Shown here: one piece after another, positions 1 to 8,989 of the stretch
How the letters are laid out: every line of letters begins with the position of its first letter
How positions within the stretch are numbered: position 1 is the stretch's first letter
NCBI GenBank assembly: GCA_016930175.1
Contig: JAFGHJ010000009.1
Span: 1 to 36,590 of the forward strand
Origin: Caldifarciminota bacterium
GTDB taxonomy: Bacteria > Hydrothermota > UBA3072
Direction of reading: 5' to 3'
DNA length: 36,590 bases
The notes under the pieces: generated by a model
Told to the model about the DNA's origin: nothing
The model's database searches: none
What the model saw: the letters and a program-made list of their open reading frames with translations, nothing else
Position numbers and translations under genes: made by a program

Positions 1-3000
1 ATCCTTTAGATGAGGGTTTACCGCATGTTGAGAAAAGAGAATCGCCATATTCATATTTTTTTGATGATTTGAAACTCCTTTTAGATAAATCATTATATTA
101 TCTTGTTATGGATATAGAAGTTAAGCAAGGTATTATATATCTGTCGTCTGGAGCTTGGGTTTATAAATTCAGTTCTACAACAGGTGAGTTTATGGGGTGT
201 ATAAAACCTCCGAATAGAGAATTCCTTCACCTTAGAGGTATCGCAATTAAAGATAACGGCAATATTTTTGCTCTTGAAGCCGGAACCAAAACTTTATGGG
301 AGTTTTCGAATTACGGAGATAGTATTTCTGCGTTGTTTATTCCTATGCTGTATGGTTATGGAGATGTTGAGTATAATGACGGCGTGGTTTATATAGGTAA
401 TGAAAGAAACATTTTGACGATTGAAGGAACATCAATTGACTCTTTCTGTGGAGGCGAAGATTTTACGAAGCACCGTTACTACAAGCGAATTTCTATTTCT
501 GATAATGGGAAAATTGTAGTTGGAGGAGATTACGATGAGGGAGGAAGAGGGCTAAAAGTTTTCTCTTCGACAGGTGATTTTGAAGCGGAAATTTATCCTT
601 ATCCACGTTTTTATGACATGATTTTTTATAACAACGATATAATCCTTTGTGGGGGTTGGGATGCGATGGAGATTAATGTGTATCGAGAATTCGGAAAAGA
701 AAATGGATTGATAAGAGCTGGCCAGTCAGGATTTAAGAACCTGCCGCCGACATTTTTGTTTCAAGGTCATGATAATGTGGATGTCATGAATTCCGGTTCG
801 ATTTCGTATCAAGTTCCAGGTAACTCCTGGGAGGAGTTTATGCCTCTTGAAAGTTTTTACGGAACTGATTACATACCGCCGCCTGTTTATATAAACATGC
901 AGGGAGACTGGCAAGATTCACCTGTGTTTTATGATTGTTTATTTAACCTAAAAGTCTTAAATGTATTCGATTCGTCGATTGTCAAAAATGGATATGACTT
1001 AAATCTCTCACCATTTGATAACGTACCTTTCGCCGATACTATAAAAGATACAATACCGACGGGAGATTATTGTGTATTGGGAAAAGCAAATTCGAGCTAT
1101 CCTCAGAAAATAACTTCCGATTGGAAATTATTCACAGTAATCGGAGATGACCTGACTCTCCTTCTGAAATCAGACAAGGAAGAAGGCTTTGTAGAAGATA
1201 CATTCAGGATAAATCCTATCACAATAAACCCACTTCCTCTGGAAGAAGACAGTTTACACTTACTGATAAAGGGATACTACAACGAAAGTGAAACCACGTA
1301 TGTCGATACATCCTTCGTTTTATTGGCAGAAACTACGGATTCGTTCCCATTCATTATTACGCCCGAGGAGCCTTTGATTATAAAAGCGGAATTAATTGTG
1401 GGTTCTTCCGATACAATAAGAAGAGAATTTGTTCCCATTATAACGAGTAATAGAATGTTGGCATTAGATATATATGCTTCGGATATAGTGGACCTTTTAC
1501 CTTTCAACGTTACTTCTGAAGTTTATAATTATTCCTTCGACAGTCTTTCCGTAGAAGTTAAAAGGATATTCTTATCGGATACATTGAGCGATTCGGTAAA
1601 TCTTGAAATAGAAGGATTTCATACTTTTGTCGATACATTTATAACCGAACAACCGGGAACATTGAAGATTATCGCTTCTACAGGTGGAGTAGTCTTCACG
1701 GAAGAAAAATTCATAGATTTCGGAATGAATGGTGTTGTCCTTCTCGATTCTCTGTATGAAGTCTCTCCGGATTCTATCGAGATGAGCGGTATCGTTAGTA
1801 ATGCCGGACTTTATCCTTTAGAGTGTGATGCTCTTTTCTGTCTGGTGGAGGATGATGGAACAACCCATGAGACAGATGGTAATGATGGAGCAATATCTAT
1901 TCCGGGCGGCAGACAGTTCTCGACGTCAACAAAGCTTACAGCAACACAGCTCTCAGCTGACGGCTCTCGGCTGACAGCTAACTACTCAACTACTCAACAA
2001 CTCAACCACTCAACTGCCGTTTTGTCGGCTCAAAGGATGGCGCTTTCTTCGGTTCATAAGGTCGGCAAAGAAATGACGCTTTCCCAGTTTGTCCGGCAAT
2101 TAACAAGAGCCGGTGTGGACACTTCTTTCTCCGCTATATACCTTTCTCCCGGAAAAACAGATACTATACCCATTATGTTTAACAGGCATGATGTAGGCGA
2201 TTACGATCTCCTGGCATTTCTATTTACCGATTCTCAATCATTTATGTTCGATTCGACATCTTCGGATGTTAACGTCGTAGGCGATAACCAGTTATTTGTC
2301 GATTCTCTTTTTGTTTCGGAAAATTGCGATACAAATGGAGCCGTCCGCTTAACCGCTGTTCTGGATAACCGGTCATTCAGTCCTTTTTCCGGAAATCTGA
2401 CAATAAGTTCGCCTATTTGCTACTTAGATTCGCTCGTTTCTTTACCCTTACACTCAAAAGATACATTGGAGTTTTTACTCGAAGATCCGGTAGCGGAAGG
2501 AACATATACTTTTACATCGATAATCAGTGAAGGAGGAATTCCCGTAAGCCAAAAATCACAGGACATTGAATTCCATCCTATATATAGGTTCGATTCACTG
2601 CCTGCCAATCTCGAAGTATCGACACCGGATTCCGGAATAATAAGATTCCCTGTCAGAAATATCGGAAACGCGAAAGGAGAGAGGAATATAAGAGTTAATT
2701 TAGCGGATGTTATAAGTATAGACGAGTACGCGGTCATAGAACCGGCAGTTTCCGATACGTTTATAAATAACTTTCTCATTCCCGAAGACTTTCCAGGCGG
2801 AGAGTATTTCGCGGATGCTTATATTTTAAAAAACGCTTATCCCGAAATAGATACTTTCTTTAATGTAAAAGTTAACGGTCTTGTTATTAAAGCAGCCGAT
2901 TCTCTGGATAAATTAGTTTATAGTATCGATGATACAGCAGACCTCTCGATATTGATAGAAAATCAGTCGCTCTGGAGCGGCGATTTACTCGCTTCTTTAC

Positions 3001-5945
3001 AGTACGGAGAACTTGAACTGGATACTTCATTCCTCCTCGGAGGTATGGAAAAAGGTGTTTTAAACACAACAACTGATAGGGATACTCTATATCTGGATAC
3101 ATCCGGTGTTTATATGTTCGATCCCATAAACTCCGGGAGTTACGACAGTGTGAGGATAAATTGGAATGCTTCATTGTCCGATTCGCTTATTTTTCAGATG
3201 CGAACGGACTCTTTCATCGGAAGAGGAAACTGGATAACGCTTGAAAGAAATGGTACATATATTCTTGATGACTGGATGCAAATTAATTTTGCCAATAAAT
3301 CACCTGATACCCAGTGGATCGACGCGATTTGTCTTTATTTTAATTCTCTGGGCTGCACAAAATTGGATACTTTCCCACCGCAGAGAGAAATAGTTACCTT
3401 CGAGGTACCGGTCGACTCATCGCAAGAAAAACTCGGATGGGGTATTTACTATCCATCGGGAAGGTCCGTGGTACTGGATGAAAAATATATTTACCTTTCT
3501 GATAGTTTGTTGACTATCTTTACCGATAAAGCGAGATATGAGATTTTCGACACCGTTCACGCGACGCTGTGTAAAAATTTCCCCGACACAAATTACAATT
3601 TTGTGTACAGGGTATACTTCTCACCAACCGAAGAGATATGGGATACTTTTGTTCTTGCCAGAGACACAATGAATTTCTCATTTGTAATTCCCGAATGGAC
3701 GAGGTCGGGAACCTATTCGATAGATTACCGGATTAATGATACAGTGCTCTCGGCTGGCGGCTTACAGCTCTCCGCAACATTTTCCTCACACAAAGCCACA
3801 AAGAACACAGAGGGAAAAGGTGTGCTGTCTCAACAAAATCCCAACCCCCAAATCCTAAATCCTAATTTAACTATCCAACCTTTCAATAATCCAATTGCAA
3901 AACCCGGAGGGGTTGTACCGCTGGCGAAACAATGGGTAATGGGAAAACCCGCTTTAAGCGCGGATGGCGATTCGGCATTTATTTCGGGAGAACATTTATT
4001 CGATGTGGACGGAATAACGGTATACTTCAAAAACGCGAAGATGGACACAAACTTCTATTTTAACGGGGAAAAGGCAAAAATACGAACCGAGATTTTTTCG
4101 GATATAGACATTATGGTGGGTTTGAATATATCATCGACCGGTTCTGCTGTTAAAGACACTAATCTCGATCTTAAAAAAGACATGCCGAATAAATTCGAGT
4201 TTGAGTATCCTGTAGAAAACTGCAGGAGAGGAATGAACGAATTATACCTGCATCTTGCCAAAGACTCGATGAGTCTTGCGGGAATTGTCGTCTATTTCGA
4301 TGTATACGTGTCCGATTCTACCGCGCCTGTTATTTTCGTTCTGGAAAAACCTACCAATACCTACTCGAGTAATAGAGCTTATCAGTTAATGGCAAGAATT
4401 TACGGACCGGATGCGAACGGTACTCCTATCCATGATACACTTTATTATCGAATCGCGTCCGTTGGAGGTTCTTCCTGGCAGGCTCTTTTACCTCATTCGA
4501 TGAGAGGAGATACTCATAAATATTTGATTCCCTCTCATCCGAACGGAACTCATATCGAATATACCTTAATTGCAAGAGATGAATCTGATAATCGCGCCAC
4601 TTACCCCGAAGAAGGAAACGAAGATTTCTGGGTTCTTTCGCCTCTTAAACCTACCTGGAATGATTTAACTTACCTCGCTGACACCAATGCCATTTTAACA
4701 TGGAATCCGCCGGAAGAGATGGTTTACTATCACTGCGGACTCTGTTCGGATACAATCGATATAGAAGAAAATACGATTGCGACCCGGTTTACAACCCAGT
4801 GTCTGCCTGCCGTATTAAAAACGATAGGTCTTGAAATAGTTAAGGAAAACGGGGCTCTTTCCGATACGCTGACGGTTTCGGTATATACGGTCGCGGGTGA
4901 TTCGATACCGGGAACTAAAACAGATTCTTTTGAATTCACGGGAACTTTCGAAGGATACAATGAATTCGACCTCACGGATATTCAAATACCCGAAAACGGA
5001 ATATTCATTGGTGTAAGAGGCTCAAACGGGCTAAACTTACTTCTGGATGGTTTCGGAGAGGGGAGTCATACCGCAATAGACTCAAACGGCACGTGGAATT
5101 TGACGACCTCGGGAGAACTTGTGATAGACGGAATAGTCTCACACCTTCCCACGCCTAAGATAAGGGGCGCTTCAGAAATACTTACTTTTGATGTTTTTAG
5201 ATCTACAGAACAATCCGACTGGACAAAAATAGCTTCAGGTTTAACTTCGAGTACTTATACGGATGAATCTACTCAGGAAAATCAGGAATATTCATATAAA
5301 ATAATGGCTTCTTTCGGTAATCCCGCGGATTCATTTTTGTCTTCCAGCAGGGAGGTATTTATCGATGTTTCTCCTCCGGTAATGGATAGCATAGAGGTAA
5401 ACGATGTAGGTGAAAACGAATTAGTTATATGGGCAGCTCTTACGGATATATCCGGTATAGCATGGGATTCTCTCGGTTATAAAAGCGAAGAGACAATAAA
5501 TATGATTTCCGAGGATAGCTGTAGGAATAACAAATATTTCTTTTCTCTTGTCTTATCCAGAGACACTCTTGAATATTTCCTGAAAACCAAAGACGCGTCT
5601 CTGCTCGGCAATTACGTTCGATACCCGGCAAACGGGTTTTATAAATGGGGTTCGCAGTCCGGAATCCATGAACTGATTCCCGATTCAACATATCTTTTCA
5701 GGATGTCAAACGTTCTGGTGAGCAGTAATATAGAAATAAAATACGCTCTTTCGGAAGAAAGTGATATTCAGATTATGTTCTTCGATATTTTGGGAAGAAA
5801 GGCTAAAACCCTTGTGGATGAGACTAAGAAAGCCGGTTATTACTCGGCTTCGGTAAGATCAACCGAACTGCCTCAGGGGATATATTTCCTCCGAATGAAG
5901 GCGGGAGATTATCGAAAGACTTTAAAACTGGTGAAAGTAAGATAG
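1..5945 (+). CDS. Giant secreted propeller/Ig-like protein with C-terminal sorting domain (5' partial)
   Basis: The frame is open from the first bases with no ATG, ribosome site or signal peptide, so the true start lies upstream; a TTG at 69 is not convincing. About 1,980 residues are visible. Roughly the first 230 resemble NHL/beta-propeller strands (repeated 'dNG.i.v' turns). A very long Thr/Ser/Asp-rich stretch follows, resembling tandem CARDB/Ig-like domains, then an FN3-like segment near 1710-1780. The last ~80 residues form a FlgD-Ig/type-IX-like sorting domain (FFDILGRKAKTL, then LPQGIYFLRM and a basic end). Family knowledge suggests export and surface attachment; the ligand is unknown. 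Two low-complexity stretches, near residues 626-650 and 1226-1277 counted from the TTG at 69, are translated intergenic-type repeats (listed separately). No other gene is co-oriented close downstream. Confidence 0.85.
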   Translation, partial: PLDEGLPHVEKRESPYSYFFDDLKLLLDKSLYYLVMDIEVKQGIIYLSSGAWVYKFSSTTGEFMGCIKPPNREFLHLRGIAIKDNGNIFALEAGTKTLWEFSNYGDSISALFIPMLYGYGDVEYNDGVVYIGNERNILTIEGTSIDSFCGGEDFTKHRYYKRISISDNGKIVVGGDYDEGGRGLKVFSSTGDFEAEIYPYPRFYDMIFYNNDIILCGGWDAMEINVYREFGKENGLIRAGQSGFKNLPPTFLFQGHDNVDVMNSGSISYQVPGNSWEEFMPLESFYGTDYIPPPVYINMQGDWQDSPVFYDCLFNLKVLNVFDSSIVKNGYDLNLSPFDNVPFADTIKDTIPTGDYCVLGKANSSYPQKITSDWKLFTVIGDDLTLLLKSDKEEGFVEDTFRINPITINPLPLEEDSLHLLIKGYYNESETTYVDTSFVLLAETTDSFPFIITPEEPLIIKAELIVGSSDTIRREFVPIITSNRMLALDIYASDIVDLLPFNVTSEVYNYSFDSLSVEVKRIFLSDTLSDSVNLEIEGFHTFVDTFITEQPGTLKIIASTGGVVFTEEKFIDFGMNGVVLLDSLYEVSPDSIEMSGIVSNAGLYPLECDALFCLVEDDGTTHETDGNDGAISIPGGRQFSTSTKLTATQLSADGSRLTANYSTTQQLNHSTAVLSAQRMALSSVHKVGKEMTLSQFVRQLTRAGVDTSFSAIYLSPGKTDTIPIMFNRHDVGDYDLLAFLFTDSQSFMFDSTSSDVNVVGDNQLFVDSLFVSENCDTNGAVRLTAVLDNRSFSPFSGNLTISSPICYLDSLVSLPLHSKDTLEFLLEDPVAEGTYTFTSIISEGGIPVSQKSQDIEFHPIYRFDSLPANLEVSTPDSGIIRFPVRNIGNAKGERNIRVNLADVISIDEYAVIEPAVSDTFINNFLIPEDFPGGEYFADAYILKNAYPEIDTFFNVKVNGLVIKAADSLDKLVYSIDDTADLSILIENQSLWSGDLLASLQYGELELDTSFLLGGMEKGVLNTTTDRDTLYLDTSGVYMFDPINSGSYDSVRINWNASLSDSLIFQMRTDSFIGRGNWITLERNGTYILDDWMQINFANKSPDTQWIDAICLYFNSLGCTKLDTFPPQREIVTFEVPVDSSQEKLGWGIYYPSGRSVVLDEKYIYLSDSLLTIFTDKARYEIFDTVHATLCKNFPDTNYNFVYRVYFSPTEEIWDTFVLARDTMNFSFVIPEWTRSGTYSIDYRINDTVLSAGGLQLSATFSSHKATKNTEGKGVLSQQNPNPQILNPNLTIQPFNNPIAKPGGVVPLAKQWVMGKPALSADGDSAFISGEHLFDVDGITVYFKNAKMDTNFYFNGEKAKIRTEIFSDIDIMVGLNISSTGSAVKDTNLDLKKDMPNKFEFEYPVENCRRGMNELYLHLAKDSMSLAGIVVYFDVYVSDSTAPVIFVLEKPTNTYSSNRAYQLMARIYGPDANGTPIHDTLYYRIASVGGSSWQALLPHSMRGDTHKYLIPSHPNGTHIEYTLIARDESDNRATYPEEGNEDFWVLSPLKPTWNDLTYLADTNAILTWNPPEEMVYYHCGLCSDTIDIEENTIATRFTTQCLPAVLKTIGLEIVKENGALSDTLTVSVYTVAGDSIPGTKTDSFEFTGTFEGYNEFDLTDIQIPENGIFIGVRGSNGLNLLLDGFGEGSHTAIDSNGTWNLTTSGELVIDGIVSHLPTPKIRGASEILTFDVFRSTEQSDWTKIASGLTSSTYTDESTQENQEYSYKIMASFGNPADSFLSSSREVFIDVSPPVMDSIEVNDVGENELVIWAALTDISGIAWDSLGYKSEETINMISEDSCRNNKYFFSLVLSRDTLEYFLKTKDASLLGNYVRYPANGFYKWGSQSGIHELIPDSTYLFRMSNVLVSSNIEIKYALSEESDIQIMFFDILGRKAKTLVDETKKAGYYSASVRSTELPQGIYFLRMKAGDYRKTLKLVKVR
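1947..2015 (+). repeat. In-frame heptamer + octamer array inside the giant gene
   Basis: Five 7-nt units (CAGCTCT, CAGCTGA, CGGCTCT...) run from 1947 to 1981. They merge into an 8-nt-period array (CAACTACT type) from 1979 to 2015. The block is 69 nt, a multiple of three, and is read through as a Thr/Ser/Gln/Asn-rich stretch unlike the flanking Ig-like sequence. The same two word types recur, inverted, just after this gene's stop codon. Confidence 0.75.
3744..3896 (+). repeat. In-frame composite of repeat phrases inside the giant gene
   Basis: Three phrases follow one another: heptamers at 3744-3771 (CGGCTGG, CGGCTTA, CAGCTCT), octamers at 3788-3811 (ACACAAAG, CCACAAAG), and CCTAAAT-type heptamers around 3847-3867. 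They are translated as a Gln/Asn/Pro-rich stretch of about 50 residues without a stop. The same words occur in intergenic DNA elsewhere in the window. Confidence 0.65.
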
Positions 5946-6120
5946 ATACGGATACTCCGTATCAGTTGAATCGTTGAATAGATAAATAGTTAAATAGTGA
6001 AAACAGAACTCCAATTTTTACATGGGAGAAGAATAGCCGACAACTGAGAGCTGAAAGCTGAAAATAGAGGTATAATGTTTAAAAAAATAATAATTTCTCT
6101 TTTTGGGTCAATCTTTAGGA
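5945..6120. repeat. Hairpin and repeat phrases after the giant gene, with a possible gene-start remnant
   Basis: A perfect 8-bp hairpin with a 3-nt loop (GATACGGA/TCCGTATC) occupies 5945-5963; no T-run follows, so it is not a classical terminator. Octamers (GTTGAATC type) fill 5965-5999 and heptamers (GAGCTGA type) fill 6041-6061. At 6066-6076 a GAGG ribosome site precedes an ATG (6074) opening a signal-peptide-like MFKKIIISLFGSIF. This then runs into the 3' end of the oppositely oriented gene, so it may be a truncated gene remnant. Confidence 0.5.
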
Positions 6121-6567
6121 CTACTCAGTTTGGAAGCAGGAAGGGTCGCCCATTTCTGATGAAGAGGGAAGCAGACTGCATGAAGAGGAACCGCAACCAT
6201 TTGCTATTAACACGCATCCGATTACAATAGCGCTGGCAGCACCAATAAGACTATAAGTCTTTTGAGCTTTTTCTGTTGTTGATTTATACGCATATGTATA
6301 AACTTTTACGTATTCCGGAGATCTACCAACAAAAACTCCGGGGTCAGGAGAGTAAGGATTCCAGAGCGCAGATACACCTAGACCGATTACAGTCATTCCC
6401 GCACCAAACCAGCAGCATTTATCGAACGCATCGAAAGTCTCATTCGCGGCTCTTTTCCCCTGCGTTTCTGCCATTTCGAGATCGAGTCTTTTGTTTGCGG
6501 TTGACCGTACGGGCAGAATAAATATTGATATTGAATACATAAGAAAAAAAATTTTTAAGAACTTCAT
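6121..6567 (-). CDS. Small exported/membrane protein, CWFG family copy 1
   Basis: The family is not recognised. The 148-residue protein has an N-terminal hydrophobic signal or anchor (1-22). A second hydrophobic segment begins at a conserved CWFG motif (~52-72), followed by a loop with PDPGVFVG and EYVKVYTY, then a third hydrophobic segment (~103-123) and a Cys/Ser-rich tail. It is clearly paralogous to the protein at 10375-10809: CWFG, the SPDP.VFVG loop and the EYV..YTY motif all align. A TATAAT box 17 nt before the ATG, with a weak TTGTTT 16 bp further up, may drive it. Both copies lie beside toxin-antitoxin modules and are transcribed on the minus strand. Function is unknown; an inner-membrane location is inferred. 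Confidence 0.65.
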   Translation of the reverse strand: MKFLKIFFLMYSISIFILPVRSTANKRLDLEMAETQGKRAANETFDAFDKCCWFGAGMTVIGLGVSALWNPYSPDPGVFVGRSPEYVKVYTYAYKSTTEKAQKTYSLIGAASAIVIGCVLIANGCGSSSCSLLPSSSEMGDPSCFQTE

Positions 6568-6633
6568 TTTCTGTTTAAATTATTATAAAGAAAAAATGGC
6601 AGAAAACAAGACATGACCTCAATAGACTCAAGC

Positions 6634-7194
6634 TCAGAATCTGTACGAAAGCGATAGTCCAAAACTTTCATCTTTTAAATTTATCTCTGGAGAAAAGTAT
6701 AGCCTGCCGTGATCGCTGATAGACTTGTTATATTTCTCTACAGATTGGGGGCAGGTAGAAATATCATATGCAGCTGAACCTAAAATACATATCCCTGAAA
6801 TAGTAGCTATTGCAGCGCCGCCTTTTGCGGCGCCAAAGTCCTCGTGACATAAGTTGGCAAATCCTGTAAGAATACCGGCACCACCGACTAAGGCAAAAAC
6901 TGTTCTTAAGCCCATGGATTTCTGTGCTCTTGAGCTATTCCCGGCATAAAAATGACCCGCGCTTGGACCGATAACAAACCCCGCAAGAGATAAAATAAAA
7001 CTTCCCGCGACTATAGAACCATCGCTTTCTTGTGTTCCCATACACAATAAAAGCGGCATGCTGGGAAGCAGCGTTCCCGCCAGGGATGCGCCAACCGCAT
7101 TACCTGGATTTTTTAATTCTATCGATTCCCGCTCGTTGCCATAGATTACACAGAAAGAAAAAAGCAGTAACAGAACCAAAATTTTATATTTCAT
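6634..7194 (-). CDS. Exported hypothetical protein with outer-membrane-like C-terminus
   Basis: No function is recognised. I place the start at the ATG at 7194, which follows an AGGGGG ribosome site at 7 nt spacing; a TTG 21 nt further up is less likely. Residues 1-19 form a signal peptide. Gly/Ala-rich hydrophobic segments follow, with a GPSAGHFYAG motif near residue 75 seen in many small envelope proteins of candidate phyla. The chain ends in FGLSLSYRF, an alternating pattern with terminal Phe typical of an outer-membrane strand. The promoter TTGACA (7263-7258), 16 bp, TATAAT (7241-7236) is near consensus and is divergent from the abiE1 promoter. The 20-bp palindrome at 7209-7228 would lie at the 5' end of its mRNA. 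Confidence 0.65.
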   Translation of the reverse strand: MKYKILVLLLLFSFCVIYGNERESIELKNPGNAVGASLAGTLLPSMPLLLCMGTQESDGSIVAGSFILSLAGFVIGPSAGHFYAGNSSRAQKSMGLRTVFALVGGAGILTGFANLCHEDFGAAKGGAAIATISGICILGSAAYDISTCPQSVEKYNKSISDHGRLYFSPEINLKDESFGLSLSYRF

Positions 7195-7208
7195 AATAGC
7201 GCCCCCTA

Positions 7209-7228
7209 ATAACAAAGTACTTTGTTAT
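7209..7228. promoter_or_regulatory. Perfect 20-bp palindrome (operator or 5'-UTR hairpin)
   Basis: ATAACAAAGTACTTTGTTAT equals its own reverse complement. It begins where transcription should start and ends next to the ribosome site. It could therefore be a repressor operator or, as RNA, a hairpin at the very 5' end of the message. Confidence 0.6.
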
Positions 7229-7235
7229 ATAAAGT

Positions 7236-7263
7236 ATTATAATAATTTTTTTAAATTTGTCAA
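7236..7263 (-). promoter_or_regulatory. Promoter of the 6634-7194 gene
   Basis: TTGACA at 7263-7258, 16-bp spacer, TATAAT at 7241-7236, all on the minus strand. A CCCCC tract lies just upstream, a context seen at several promoters in this window. Confidence 0.75.
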
Positions 7264-7276
7264 GGGGGTGGTATAC

Positions 7277-7304
7277 TTGACAAATCATAAATTCGATATA
7301 TATT
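7277..7304 (+). promoter_or_regulatory. Promoter of abiE module 1
   Basis: TTGACA at 7277-7282, 16-bp spacer, TATATT at 7299-7304. The start codon lies 33 nt beyond the -10 box, after a TAGGAA ribosome-like site. The -35 boxes of this and the divergent promoter are only 13 bp apart and form an inverted repeat (TGTCAAG...CTTGACA). Confidence 0.7.
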
Positions 7305-7337
7305 TCTATTACTTATCAAAAATGGTAGGAAATAGAA

Positions 7338-7979
7338 ATGAATTACGAAAAACTTATAGATTTATTTGGTGATAGGCCTTTTTTTGAGAGCGGCGAAGTT
7401 CGCATTGCTTTTGAAGAACCTCGGGCGCAGATCGAAGCTCGTCTCTCTCGCTGGGTAAGCAACGGGAAACTCTTGAAACTTAGGCAGGGGAAATATCTTC
7501 TTCCGGGCAAATATAGACGAAATGAACCCTCTCCCGAATACATTTCGAATTATCTATACAGGCCTTCTTATATCAGTTTAAGAACTGCTTTAAGTATCTA
7601 CGGTATAATTCCTGAATCGGTTCATACGTACGAAGCGGTAACCACAAAAAAAACCGCGAAATGGGATACGCCGATAGGTAATTTTAAATACCATTCTATA
7701 AAGGGGGAAAGATTTTGGGGGTACGCTATTTATCCGAAGGAAGGTAGCGCCGCCAATCAGAAAACCTTTATGTTAGGTGAACCTGAGAAAGTTCTCCTCG
7801 ATCTCTTTTTTCTGATTAGAGGAGAATGGACAGAAAAAAGAATAAAGGAAATGCGATTTCAGAATCTATCGATTATAAAAAAAGTAAAACTTCAGAAGTA
7901 CGCGGAGGCGTTCGATAGCCCAAAGGGAAAAAGAGGTGTGAAACGTTTTACTAAAATTTATTCGAAGGAGATTGCATGA
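7338..7979 (+). CDS. AbiEi-type antitoxin, module 1
   Basis: The 213-residue protein is an AbiEi-family antitoxin/transcriptional regulator of a type IV toxin-antitoxin system. The N-terminal ~60 residues form a winged-helix DNA-binding domain (LSRWVSNGKLLKLRQGKYLL). The family core follows: RPSYISLRTALSIYG, an EAVTTKK segment, then RFWGYAIY and a leucine-rich helix (EPEKVLLDLFF). Characterised AbiEi proteins repress their own promoter and counteract the AbiEii nucleotidyltransferase without stable binding. Here the gene overlaps the toxin gene by 4 nt (ATGA). Its promoter is back-to-back with that of the exported protein at 6634-7194, so it may repress both. Confidence 0.85.
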   Translation: MNYEKLIDLFGDRPFFESGEVRIAFEEPRAQIEARLSRWVSNGKLLKLRQGKYLLPGKYRRNEPSPEYISNYLYRPSYISLRTALSIYGIIPESVHTYEAVTTKKTAKWDTPIGNFKYHSIKGERFWGYAIYPKEGSAANQKTFMLGEPEKVLLDLFFLIRGEWTEKRIKEMRFQNLSIIKKVKLQKYAEAFDSPKGKRGVKRFTKIYSKEIA

Positions 7980-8776
7980 AAGAAAGAGCTTTAGTCATTG
8001 TCTCGCAAGAAAAGAATCCCCAACTATCTTTTAACAAACTCCGGGAATATCTTCAACACGTTATCTTAAGAGAGTTGTTCGAACAAGGAGTACTAGATAA
8101 TATCGTTTTTCATGGTGGTACCGCTTTGAGAATTCTTTTTGATTTACGAAGATTTTCGGAAGATCTGGATTTTCATACGCTGAACAAAAATGAATTCGAT
8201 TTAGAAAAAGTCGTTAAAAAAATGATGGATCATTTGCCTCAACAGGGATACAGAGTAAGCGTAACAACAAACTTTAAGGGTGCTGTTCGATCGGCGTTTA
8301 TAAAATTCAATGACCTTTTATCCGAAATGGGTTTAAGTCGACAAAAAGGAGAAAAACTCAGAGTAAAGATTGAAGTGGACACAAAACCTCCCGAAGGCTA
8401 TAACACAAAATCTTCTCTAATAAATAAGTATTTTCCCTTTGGGTTTATTCATCACGACAGGGCATCTTTCCTTTCCGGCAAATTACACGCAGTCCTTCAG
8501 CATTCATATACAAAGGGCAGAGATTTTTATGATCTCTGGTTTTATCTCAGCAGATGGAAAGATCTCAGCCCAAACTTCCAATATCTTAATAATGCCCTAA
8601 AGCAAACCAAATATGAGGGTCTTTCTATTAAAAAAGAAAATTGGAAAAAAGTAACTTCATCGAAAATAAAAGGAATCGACTGGGATTATGTGGTAAGCGA
8701 CGTAGAGCCCTTCATCGAAAATCAAAATGATCTTAAGGTCTTCTCAAAAAAAACAATGTTAGAATTGTTAAAATAA
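7976..8776 (+). CDS. AbiEii/AbiGii-type nucleotidyltransferase toxin, module 1
   Basis: The 266-residue protein is a nucleotidyltransferase of the AbiEii family. The catalytic signature is intact: HGGTALR (G47-G48) and RFSEDLDFH, with the metal-binding aspartates at 63 and 65. A later conserved segment, KGRDFYDLWFYLSR near residue 178, is typical of the family. Members modify tRNA or other RNA ends with nucleotides and stop growth, often during phage infection; the substrate here is unknown. The ATGA overlap with the antitoxin gene indicates translational coupling. Confidence 0.87.
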   Translation: MKERALVIVSQEKNPQLSFNKLREYLQHVILRELFEQGVLDNIVFHGGTALRILFDLRRFSEDLDFHTLNKNEFDLEKVVKKMMDHLPQQGYRVSVTTNFKGAVRSAFIKFNDLLSEMGLSRQKGEKLRVKIEVDTKPPEGYNTKSSLINKYFPFGFIHHDRASFLSGKLHAVLQHSYTKGRDFYDLWFYLSRWKDLSPNFQYLNNALKQTKYEGLSIKKENWKKVTSSKIKGIDWDYVVSDVEPFIENQNDLKVFSKKTMLELLK

Positions 8777-8790
8777 CAACCCGTAGTTAG

Positions 8791-8988
8791 CCACGGATAA
8801 ACACGGAGACACAGAGGACACAAAGTTTTTAAAAGGTTGGTCTGTTGGTCAGTTAGTCCGTTGGTCTGTTTTTTTACACACCAACGCACCCACGAACTAA
8901 CGCACTACTTTGATTGTTTTTTTGACCAGTGACTGGTGACTGATGACTCGGTGCTCCGCACCGTACCCCTTGACTTATGAGAATAATT
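8791..8988 (+). repeat. Composite repeat element A ending in hairpin and promoter remnant
   Basis: Ordered phrases: octamers ACACGGAG/ACACAGAG (8801-8825), octamers GGTCTGTT (8839-8870, four exact-length units), octamers TAACGCAC (8882-8905), heptamers TGACTGG (8923-8950, four units). A CGGTGC-TCC-GCACCG hairpin (8949-8963) follows, then CCCCTTGACTTATGAG. The promoter half stops at about 8991, where the stop codon of the convergent AbiEi gene begins, and the -10 box is absent. The same phrase order appears inverted at 17489-17620. Confidence 0.7.
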
Positions 8989-8989
8989 T

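Noticed and set aside
6276-6521. Plus-strand 81-codon frame opposite the CWFG copy 1 gene
   Set aside because: It is antisense to a gene with a clear signal peptide and a paralog; no ribosome site and no family resemblance.
8791-8950. CRISPR array
   Set aside because: Units are 7-8 nt with no spacers and no cas genes in the window; they are tandem quasi-repeats.
8949-8963. The GGTGCTCCGCACC hairpin as an intrinsic terminator
   Set aside because: It is followed by CCCCTTGACT rather than a T-run and stands upstream of promoters.
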